Both the position numbers and the translations under genes were made by a program. 16,332 nucleotides of DNA from CAYTLW01 sp964438735 (GTDB lineage Bacteria > Myxococcota_A > UBA9042), in contig CAYTLW010000155.1 in the NCBI GenBank assembly GCA_964438735.1, positions 1 to 16,332 of the forward strand. The letters are read 5' to 3'. Below are positions 5,912-12,488 of this stretch, piece after piece. The notes under the pieces were generated by a model. That model was not told the DNA's origin. It made no database searches and saw nothing but the letters and a program-made list of their open reading frames with translations. How positions within the stretch are numbered: the first letter of the stretch is position 1; the number at the start of each line of letters is the position of its first letter.

Positions 5912-7750
5912 ATGGTGCACGAAAACAGCGTTTGCAGGGCGGTCCGTCGCCCGATCAAGGGAGCGATCGCGGGCCGAGCCGGCGCGCTATTCGCCATCGC
6001 CCTGATGACCGGCTCCTTGTTGGCACAGGATGCCCAGGCCCGCCGCCGCAGGTCGGCCCCCAAGGCGCCCAAAACCCTGGGCGCCCGGGAGATCCAGCCC
6101 GGTATGAAGGGCTACGGCCTGACCGTGATGCGCGGCACGAAGGTGGAGCGCTTCCAGGTCGAGTTCATCGGTGTACTGCACAACAAGCTGCCGCAGCAGG
6201 ACATGATCATGATTCGCTGCTCCGGGTTGAACCTGGAGCATAGCGGCATCATCGCCGGCATGAGCGGCAGCCCCATCTACGTGAAGCATCCCAAGAAGGG
6301 CGACCTGCTGGTCGGTGCCCTGTCCTATGGCTTTGGCTTCAACAAGGATCCCGTGGCGGGCGTGACCCCCATCGCCGACATGTTGCCCGAGCTCGATCGC
6401 AAGCGCAGCCCGGTGCCGCCGACGCAGCGCATCGGCAAGCCGGGCAAACGACGCGCCATGCGGGTGAACCTGCCCGGCATGGCGGCTGGCGAATTGCGCC
6501 CGGTGGCCATCCCGTTGGGTATGGCTGGCTTCCACCCCGACGTGGTCAACGAGTTCCGCGAGAGCTTCGGCGCGCAGGGCTTCCACGTCATGGCGGCGAG
6601 CGGCGGCGGCAGCTCCCAGAAGCCCTCGCCCCGTTTCGAGCCCGGCTCGGCGGTCTCTCTGACCTTGACGCGTGGTGACATGAGCATCGCTGGCGTCGGC
6701 ACCGTGACCTGGGTGCGGGGCAATCGATTCATCGCCTTCGGCCACCCCTTCCAGGGATTGGGCCAGGTCCATCTGCCCATCGGCGGCGCCCATATCGTGT
6801 GGGTGCTGGCCTCGCAACGGCTGTCTTTCAAGATGGGCTATCCCCTGCGCTCAAGCGGTGTGCTCGACCAGGACCGTCAGCCCGCTGTGGCCGGTCGCGA
6901 GGGTCCCGTCGCCCAGATGATCCCCATGGACCTGGAAGTGATCGGCAAGGGCACCAAGAGCAAGCGCAGGTGGCGCGTCGAGGTGACCGATCAGCCCTAC
7001 TTCTTCCCGCTGGCGGTGTCCGCTGTGGTGGCCAACGCGGTGCGGGTCTCCGAGCCCATGATCGAGAACGCCTCGCTGAAGGCGCAGATGATCTTCAAGC
7101 TGGAGGGCAACCGCAAACCGATCGTGCTGCGCGACCACTTCCTGGGATTGAACGGCATGCGCCGCATGTCCGCCGCCCAGATGCTCGCCCGCAAGGTCAC
7201 CAAGGCGCTGGTCTTCAACGGCTTCGAACGGCTGCGGGTGACCAGCATCCGGGCCCGCTTCGAGGCGGAAGTGGCGCGGCCGCTGGCCTTCCTGGACGGT
7301 GTCCGGATGCCAGCCCAGGAGGTCGACGTCGGCGAGCAGCCGGTGGCCAGGATCGAGTTCATGCTGCCCAACAAGGGCCGCAAGGTGTTCGAGATGAAGC
7401 TGCCGACCATCCCGCGCGTCCTGGCCGGCGAGAAGATCAAGGTCTGGATCGGACCCGAACGCCTGCGCGCGCCCGAGCGCCCCGTGCCCGGTGACATCGA
7501 CGACATGCTCGAGGCGATCCACAGCTACATCCCGCGCAACCGCCTGGCGGCCGTCATCACCCTGCCCGACCGCAGCTGGATGATGCGCGGACAACGCCTC
7601 ACGGACCTGCCCGCCGGTGTGCTCGACGAGCTCAACGGCCACCCACGCAAGATCAAGGCCGGCAAGGAGACCATCCGGAGTACGGTCGACATTCCCTGGA
7701 TCATCAACGGTTCCCGCCTCATCACCCTGCAGGTGCGCTCGCAACCATGA
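5912..7750 (+). CDS. Exported SpoIVB / peptidase S55-like protein
   Basis: This is a 612-aa protein with a signal peptide: basic n-region (VRRPIKG), hydrophobic core near residues 23-38, and likely cleavage after DAQA at 43. The block EIQPGMKGYGLTVMRG leads to IIAGMSGSPIY (Ser118 in the GMSGSP motif), followed by LVGALSYG and AGVTPIADML, the hallmark of the SpoIVB/S55 family. A second conserved block, RFIAFGHPFQGLG (His278), follows a long insert. In Bacillus SpoIVB the catalytic His precedes the Ser; here the only conspicuous candidate His follows it, so the catalytic arrangement is uncertain. SpoIVB cleaves a membrane partner to trigger intramembrane proteolysis; the target here is unknown. 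The C-terminal half is beta-rich and unassigned. The start is ATG 5912, chosen because it gives a proper signal peptide; its SD (GGGG) is weak. The propeller gene follows immediately. Confidence 0.87.
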   Translation: MVHENSVCRAVRRPIKGAIAGRAGALFAIALMTGSLLAQDAQARRRRSAPKAPKTLGAREIQPGMKGYGLTVMRGTKVERFQVEFIGVLHNKLPQQDMIMIRCSGLNLEHSGIIAGMSGSPIYVKHPKKGDLLVGALSYGFGFNKDPVAGVTPIADMLPELDRKRSPVPPTQRIGKPGKRRAMRVNLPGMAAGELRPVAIPLGMAGFHPDVVNEFRESFGAQGFHVMAASGGGSSQKPSPRFEPGSAVSLTLTRGDMSIAGVGTVTWVRGNRFIAFGHPFQGLGQVHLPIGGAHIVWVLASQRLSFKMGYPLRSSGVLDQDRQPAVAGREGPVAQMIPMDLEVIGKGTKSKRRWRVEVTDQPYFFPLAVSAVVANAVRVSEPMIENASLKAQMIFKLEGNRKPIVLRDHFLGLNGMRRMSAAQMLARKVTKALVFNGFERLRVTSIRARFEAEVARPLAFLDGVRMPAQEVDVGEQPVARIEFMLPNKGRKVFEMKLPTIPRVLAGEKIKVWIGPERLRAPERPVPGDIDDMLEAIHSYIPRNRLAAVITLPDRSWMMRGQRLTDLPAGVLDELNGHPRKIKAGKETIRSTVDIPWIINGSRLITLQVRSQP

Positions 7751-7770
7751 TCCCGCTCCCAGGACAACGC

Positions 7771-9762
7771 ATGACAAGCCGCTTCGCCCCGCCGATCGCA
7801 CTCGGCGCCGCCCTCATCGCCCTTCTGGCCGCCTCCAGCGTCGGCGCCAGCACGCCCAAGTCGTGGCATTTCGTCGACGGCAAAGACTTCGCCAAAGGCG
7901 AACTCGAAGGCGTCGCGCTGCACGACACCAAGGGATTGTCCGTGGCGCCGAAACTGGATCGCCTGGCCATCGACGCCGAGTTCATTCACTGCTGGACCCG
8001 CGATGGCGGCAAGCTCTGGCTGGGCACCGGACTGGGCGGCAAGCTCATCGTGGTCTCCAAGGGCAAGGCGAAGCAGGTCGCCAAGCTGGACGCGGCGCTG
8101 GTGGGCGCCCTGGCCCCCGACGGCAAGGGCGGCGTGTATGCGGGGCTGGTCGGCAAGGGCCGGATCGTGCAGGTGAGCGGCAGCGGCAAGGTCAACAAGC
8201 TGGTCGATCTCGAAGGGGTCAAGCACGTCTGGGCGCTGCTGCGCAAGGGCAATACCCTCTATGCCGGCACCGGGCCGGGCGGTGCGGTCTTCGCCGTCGA
8301 CCTGAAGAAGAAGTCCGCCAAGATCTGGGCCGAGACCGATACCGAGCACGTGCTCACCCTCATCGAGGATCGCGGCGCCCTGATCGCCGGCACCGCCGAC
8401 GCGGCCATGCTCGTGCGCATCGAAGGCGAGAAGAAGGCCCGCGCCATCGCCAACTTCCCCGGTGGCGAAGTGCGCTCGGTGGTGCGCCATGGCAAGGCGC
8501 TCTACGCCACGGTCAACGGCGGCAACTCGGCCGCCACCTGGTCGCGGCTGAAGCCGACCCCGAAGCGGCCCGGATCGACGCGCAAGAAGCCGGCCACCAA
8601 GGCCAAGAAGAAGAAGTCCAAGTCGCGCGCATCCCGTGGCAAAGGCGCCGTCTGGGTACGCACCGATAGCGGTCGCGTGACGCGACTGTTCGTCTCGCCA
8701 GAGGGCATGTTGAGCCAGCTGGGCGCCGCCGGTCAGGGCATCGTCTCCGGCGCCGCGCGCGGTGGTCGGCTTGTGGTCGGCGACCTGAACGGTGACGTGC
8801 AGCGGCTGTTTGACCTCAAGGAGGCCCAGATTCTCGGCCTGGAGATGGGCGACAAGGGCCCCGCGACCCTGTTCACAGGCAAGGGCGCAGCCGTCTACAC
8901 AGTGGGCGAGCCGAGCAAGAAGGCGGTGTACACAACCAGAGTGCTGCGCGATACGGGCGTGGCGCGCTGGGGTCGTGTCGAGACGCGCGCCCACGGCGCC
9001 GTGGTCATCGAGTCACGGAGCGGCTTCTCCGACCCGGTGGGCGACACCTGGACCAAGTGGCAGGGCCTCGTCAACGAGCGCATCCAGAGCCCGCCGGCCA
9101 CCTTCCTGCAGATTCGCGCGCGCTTCCAGAGCGCCGACGCCCACCTCTACGAGATGCGCATCCATCGACGCCTGCTCAACCGCAAGCCCGTGGTGATGCG
9201 GGTGAATGTGAAGCGCGACCGCAAGAAGAAGCTCTACAAGGTGTCGTGGCGGTCCGTCGATCCGGACGGCGACAAGGTCGCCTACACCATTACCTATCGG
9301 CAGCGTGGCAGCGGCCAATGGTTGATGCTGCACGACCGCTACTACCCCAAGACATCGATGATGCTGTCGCCCAAGGACATGCCCGACGGCTGGTATGAGG
9401 TGCGTGTTCAGGGCACCGACGCCAAGGTGAACTCGCCCTCAGAGGCGCTCGTCGGGGCGCGCATCAGCAAACCCTTCCTGGTCGATCAGGGCCGCCCGGA
9501 GGTGGCCGGCGAGGTGCGCAAAGGCGTGTTGAGCGGGATCGCCGCCGACCGGGTGTCGAACATCGTGTCGGTCTCCGTGTCTTTCGACGGTGAGCCGCCG
9601 GTGCTGGCGCGAGCGGGCGACGGCGTATTCGACGGCTTGCAGGAGGCGTTCGAGCTGCGCCTGCCCGAGAGCGTGCGCAGCGGGCGCCATACCCTGCTGA
9701 TCCAGGCCAGCGATGAAGCGGGCAATACCGGCGTGCAACGCCTGACGATCGGTGGTGGCTAG
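7771..9762 (+). CDS. Secreted beta-propeller protein with C-terminal fibronectin/Ig-like domains
   Basis: This is a 663-aa protein from ATG 7771 (SD AGGA at 7761-7764, 6-nt spacer). The in-frame ATG at 7747 overlaps the previous stop as ATGA and is an alternative. The signal peptide is residues 1-27 (cleavage near VGAS). Residues 30-410 hold repeated short beta-strand units such as KLWLGTGLGGKLIVV, GGVYAGLVGKGRIVQV and TLYAGTGPGGAVFAV, characteristic of a WD40/YVTN-like propeller. A Lys-rich disordered insert (259-292) interrupts the blades. Residues about 415-455 form a WTKW...SPPATFLQIRARF module, then a fibronectin-III-like region with VDPDGDKVAYTITYR (about 470-565), and a final Ig-like domain with ASDEAGNTG. 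No catalytic motif is seen, so a binding or scaffolding role in the envelope is inferred. It follows the S55-like gene by 20 nt and is probably co-translated. Confidence 0.85.
   Translation: MTSRFAPPIALGAALIALLAASSVGASTPKSWHFVDGKDFAKGELEGVALHDTKGLSVAPKLDRLAIDAEFIHCWTRDGGKLWLGTGLGGKLIVVSKGKAKQVAKLDAALVGALAPDGKGGVYAGLVGKGRIVQVSGSGKVNKLVDLEGVKHVWALLRKGNTLYAGTGPGGAVFAVDLKKKSAKIWAETDTEHVLTLIEDRGALIAGTADAAMLVRIEGEKKARAIANFPGGEVRSVVRHGKALYATVNGGNSAATWSRLKPTPKRPGSTRKKPATKAKKKKSKSRASRGKGAVWVRTDSGRVTRLFVSPEGMLSQLGAAGQGIVSGAARGGRLVVGDLNGDVQRLFDLKEAQILGLEMGDKGPATLFTGKGAAVYTVGEPSKKAVYTTRVLRDTGVARWGRVETRAHGAVVIESRSGFSDPVGDTWTKWQGLVNERIQSPPATFLQIRARFQSADAHLYEMRIHRRLLNRKPVVMRVNVKRDRKKKLYKVSWRSVDPDGDKVAYTITYRQRGSGQWLMLHDRYYPKTSMMLSPKDMPDGWYEVRVQGTDAKVNSPSEALVGARISKPFLVDQGRPEVAGEVRKGVLSGIAADRVSNIVSVSVSFDGEPPVLARAGDGVFDGLQEAFELRLPESVRSGRHTLLIQASDEAGNTGVQRLTIGGG
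8545..8646 (+). other. Lys-rich low-complexity insert within the propeller gene
   Basis: Codons 259-292 encode a run of Lys/Arg/Pro/Ala/Ser (KKPATKAKKKKSKSRASRGK) between propeller blades. It is predicted to be an exposed basic loop in an exported protein and could bind anionic surface polymers; that role is inference. Confidence 0.7.
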
Positions 9763-9803
9763 CCCCTGGATGTCCTTTGGTACAGTGAGCGGGCCGGCAA
9801 CAC

Positions 9804-11342
9804 TCAGAACATCGCCAGCAGACGACTCGCCGCGATGGCGACCGGCGGCACGATCAGCAGGCCGAATGCGGCCGCGATGACGCCGTTGCGGGCCATGTGG
9901 CGACCTTCGATCTGGCCGGTCGCGAAGACGACGGCGTTGGCGTCGCTCGACAGGGGCAGGCAGAAGGCGAGCGAGGTGGCCATGGCCGTCGCCACGCAGG
10001 GCGCCACCGGCGAGGCCCCCACCTGCTGCGCAGCGACCACGGCCAGGGGGCAGAGCACGGCCGCGGTGGCCGTATTGCGAGCGACCTGGGTCAGCGCCAG
10101 GGCGGCGGCGGTGAACATCCAGGTCAAGGCGACGTCGCCCTCCAGTGCCAGGTAACGCACGGCGAGGTCGCCCAGCCAATGGGATAGACCCGTCGCCACG
10201 AGCTGGTGGCCGAGCGCGAGTCCGCCGCCCAGCAGCAGGATCTCGCCCCAATCGATGCCCGTGGCCTCGCCCCACGTCAGCACGGGACGTCGCTGCTCGA
10301 CGCCGGCCACGCGCCGGGTCGCGGCCGGTAGCACGAAGAGACAGGCCGCGGCCAGCAACGCCACCACGCTGGCCGGCATGAAGTCGCCCGGAGTGGTGGA
10401 TGCGGCGTCGGTGGAGGCAACGAACAGCGCCATGGCACCGGGCAGGAGCCAGAGCAACAACGCCGCTCCGATCACCAGGGCGGTGTAGAACTGGCCGCGA
10501 TCCAGCCCCCAGGCCAGGGGTCGGCTGACCACCGCTTTGAAAGCGGCCGTCGTGGGCGGCGAGCTGCCCGCCAGGGCCAGGTCGCCGTGTACCACGTGAC
10601 CGCCGCTGGCTCCCAGGCGCACCCGCAGGGCGACCCGCCACAGCAACCACAGCGGCAGTACGACCACGATCGCGATGGCACACCAGTGCAGAAAGGGCAG
10701 GTCGAGTCCGCCGTACTGGCCGATGGCGGCGATGGCGATCAGGTTCGAGGGGGCGCCGATGGGTGTCAGCAGGCCGCCGATGGCCGTCATGCGCGCCACG
10801 CCGAGCAAGCCGGTGGCCTCGGCGCGGCGACCGAAGCGACCCGCGCCCTCGCGCAGGGCCGGCACCATCATGGCCGCCGAGGATGCGCCCGGTCGGATGG
10901 CGGAGAGCAGGCCGGCGACCGTACCGATGCGCCCGATGGTGCGCGCCAACGTGGCCCGCTGCCGGGGCATGGCCGCCGCGGCCAGCTTGCGATCAAGCCG
11001 CGTGCGCTCGATGGCCGCGCCCAGGAAAGAGGCGCCGACCAGCAGCCAGACGATGGGATGGGCAAATGGCGCGAACATCTCCGCGGCAGGAGCGATGCCC
11101 ACCAGCACGCCGACGGCGGGCGCGGCGAGCGCGGTCACCGCCGCGGGCAGGGCGTCGCTGATCCAGAGCGGAAATGTAGCCGCGATGAGGGCCATCAAGT
11201 GCGCTGCGGCCGGGCTCATGTTGTCGGGAACCAGCCACAAAGCGGCACCGGCCAACAGGGGCGCGCTCACCAGGCCGATTCGACGTCGCCGCGCGGCGAG
11301 TCGGCGTTGGCGTTCACTCAACATCAGGTCCACGCGGCTCAT
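9804..11342 (-). CDS. DASS-family (SLC13-like) anion / dicarboxylate transporter
   Basis: This is a 512-aa integral membrane protein with about 11-12 hydrophobic segments and a basic N-terminus. Family blocks are recognisable: PLWISDALPAAVTALAAPAVGV (about 58-79), the HPIVWLLVGASFLGAAIERTRLDRK block, LLTPIGAPSNLIAIA (191-205), VARNTATAAVLCPLA (420-434) and LPLSSDANAVVFATGQI (462-478). DASS proteins import sulfate, di- or tricarboxylates with sodium through two inverted repeats, each with an SNT motif. The second is preserved as RNT (422-424), but the first reads PGA (151-153), so substrate and ion coupling may differ from characterised members. Start ATG 11342 has only a G-run as a possible SD. 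It stands alone, convergent with the propeller gene and divergent from the next gene. Confidence 0.86.
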   Translation of the reverse strand: MSRVDLMLSERQRRLAARRRRIGLVSAPLLAGAALWLVPDNMSPAAAHLMALIAATFPLWISDALPAAVTALAAPAVGVLVGIAPAAEMFAPFAHPIVWLLVGASFLGAAIERTRLDRKLAAAAMPRQRATLARTIGRIGTVAGLLSAIRPGASSAAMMVPALREGAGRFGRRAEATGLLGVARMTAIGGLLTPIGAPSNLIAIAAIGQYGGLDLPFLHWCAIAIVVVLPLWLLWRVALRVRLGASGGHVVHGDLALAGSSPPTTAAFKAVVSRPLAWGLDRGQFYTALVIGAALLLWLLPGAMALFVASTDAASTTPGDFMPASVVALLAAACLFVLPAATRRVAGVEQRRPVLTWGEATGIDWGEILLLGGGLALGHQLVATGLSHWLGDLAVRYLALEGDVALTWMFTAAALALTQVARNTATAAVLCPLAVVAAQQVGASPVAPCVATAMATSLAFCLPLSSDANAVVFATGQIEGRHMARNGVIAAAFGLLIVPPVAIAASRLLAMF

Positions 11343-11450
11343 CGCCCCCCCAAGGCCTTCCGCCGAGGGTAGACCCGGCGGCGATCGGACGCCACCGGGC
11401 CCACCACGCGGTTCATCGACCGCCGGGCCGAGCCTGTGCTACACGAAGGC

Positions 11451-12302
11451 ATGAAGTCGACGGCCCGGTACAGCTCCACGCTGCTCCTGCTTGCAGGCGC
11501 GTTGTGGCTCGTTGCGAGCGCGGCAAGCGCCGACACGGCCCAGCCAGGCAACCCAGATACCGTCGGCGATGCAGGACTTGATGGGGTCGCCCGGGCAGAG
11601 GCGCAGGTGGCCACACAGCTGCGACTCGGCCACATCGAGGCGGCGCGTTCGACGGTGCGAAGTCTGGCCAGCGGCATCCCTCCGCGAACCGTGGGCGTGA
11701 ACAGGGCCTGGCGGATTGGCCTGATGCATGTGCAGGTGGGCCTGGAGAAGCAGTCGCGGCCCTGGTTTGTCCACATCGATGAGATCGCAGCGGCGCGACG
11801 CGAGAAGGCCGGCCCGCTGGCGACGGGCGCCCACGCACCTGAATTGGCAGAACGACTGGCGGCTGCGTTGCACGCCCTGGGGCGCCGCGAGCAGGCGGTC
11901 GACGTTCTACGAGCCTGCAACAAACATCGCCCGCGCGGCGCTGAGCCCTGTCAGCCGTGGTTGATGGCCGAGGTGGCCGCGGCTCGTGGCGACTGGCCGG
12001 ACGTGGCACAGGTGATCGACCCATGGCTCAACGAAGAGGCAAGGGCGCCCGCCTCGGCCCTGTTGTTGCGCCTACGGGCGGCCATGGAGGCTGGCGATGA
12101 AGCGGCGATCGGCCGGTTCCGGGCGGCCCTGATCCGGGCCGGAGGCCAGCTGCCCGAGACACCACAAGACGCTGCCGAAATGGCGTCATCGAAGGCGGAC
12201 GAGTCCCTGTCCACCGGTGCTCTGCTCGGAGGGATCGCGTTGCTGCTGCTGTTGCTCGGCGCCGGCTGGCTCGCCTGGCGGGTCAATCGCTCAGGCGATT
12301 GA
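11451..12302 (+). CDS. Exported helical-repeat (TPR-like) protein with C-terminal membrane anchor
   Basis: This is a 283-aa protein of unrecognised specific family. It has a signal peptide (1-27, cleavage after VASAASA), then a mostly alpha-helical, Ala/Arg/Leu-rich region (about 45-235). Segments in that region resemble TPR helices: LAAALHALGRREQAVDVLRAC, and WLMAEVAAARGDWPDVAQVI. A single membrane helix follows at about 255-277, with a short basic C-terminus (RVNRSGD). This predicts a periplasmic helical domain anchored in the inner membrane, as in adaptor or assembly proteins; the partner is unknown. ATG 11451 was chosen for the signal peptide; GTG 11436 in the same frame is an alternative, and neither has a good SD. 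A TACACG box at 11440-11445 might be a -10 element, but no -35 is seen. Confidence 0.75.
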   Translation: MKSTARYSSTLLLLAGALWLVASAASADTAQPGNPDTVGDAGLDGVARAEAQVATQLRLGHIEAARSTVRSLASGIPPRTVGVNRAWRIGLMHVQVGLEKQSRPWFVHIDEIAAARREKAGPLATGAHAPELAERLAAALHALGRREQAVDVLRACNKHRPRGAEPCQPWLMAEVAAARGDWPDVAQVIDPWLNEEARAPASALLLRLRAAMEAGDEAAIGRFRAALIRAGGQLPETPQDAAEMASSKADESLSTGALLGGIALLLLLLGAGWLAWRVNRSGD

Positions 12303-12304
12303 CC

Positions 12305-12394
12305 TGAAACTTCAGGGGGCTTCCGGAAGCCCCCTCGGCCCGAACAACGTCGTTTTCGGGCCTCACCCCAAAGCTTCGCCGCCCCTGGCGGCGG
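12305..12394 (+). repeat. Copy 1 of an ~81-bp multi-hairpin dispersed repeat
   Basis: Positions 12314-12394 match 16252-16332 at 76 of 81 positions in the same orientation, and a TGAAAC just to the left (12305-12310) is also shared. The unit holds a perfect 20-bp palindrome (12315-12334, GGGGGCTTCC and its complement), an imperfect CCCGAA/TTCGGG stem (12339-12360), and a CGCCGCC-cct-GGCGGCG hairpin (12377-12393). It lies in the gap between two convergent genes, where it could serve as a bidirectional terminator, though neither side has a clear T-run. Confidence 0.9.
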
Positions 12395-12475
12395 GCGGGC
12401 CGACAGGCGGCCCGCCATTGAGTCGGTAGATTCGAATCCGTGAGGTCTGGCCAACGGCCAGCGAGCCGACTCAAT
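12394..12475 (+). terminator. Inverted repeats in the convergent gap: possible termination structures
   Basis: Right after repeat copy 1 there is a GGCGGGCC / GGCCCGCC hairpin (12394-12401 with 12409-12416). A long inverted repeat follows, ATTGAGTCGG (12417-12426) with CCGACTCAAT (12466-12475). Inside its arms are a 10-bp palindrome GATTCGAATC (12429-12438) and a CTGGCC-aac-GGCCAG hairpin (12447-12461). Together they could fold into a three-way junction. The position between convergent genes suggests transcript ending, but no U-tract follows, so a terminator role is only probable by context. Confidence 0.45.
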
Positions 12476-12488
12476 ACGCTAAGACGAC

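Noticed and set aside
5842..6243. ATG at 5842 as an alternative + strand gene start
   Set aside because: It opens a different frame whose product is a shadow of the S55-like gene; the frame at 5912 has the signal peptide and conserved motifs.
12417..12475. TTCGAATC sequence looking like a tRNA T-arm inside a paired structure
   Set aside because: The 5-bp T-stem and the invariant G-C pair next to the loop do not form on either strand, and no anticodon arm or acceptor end is present.
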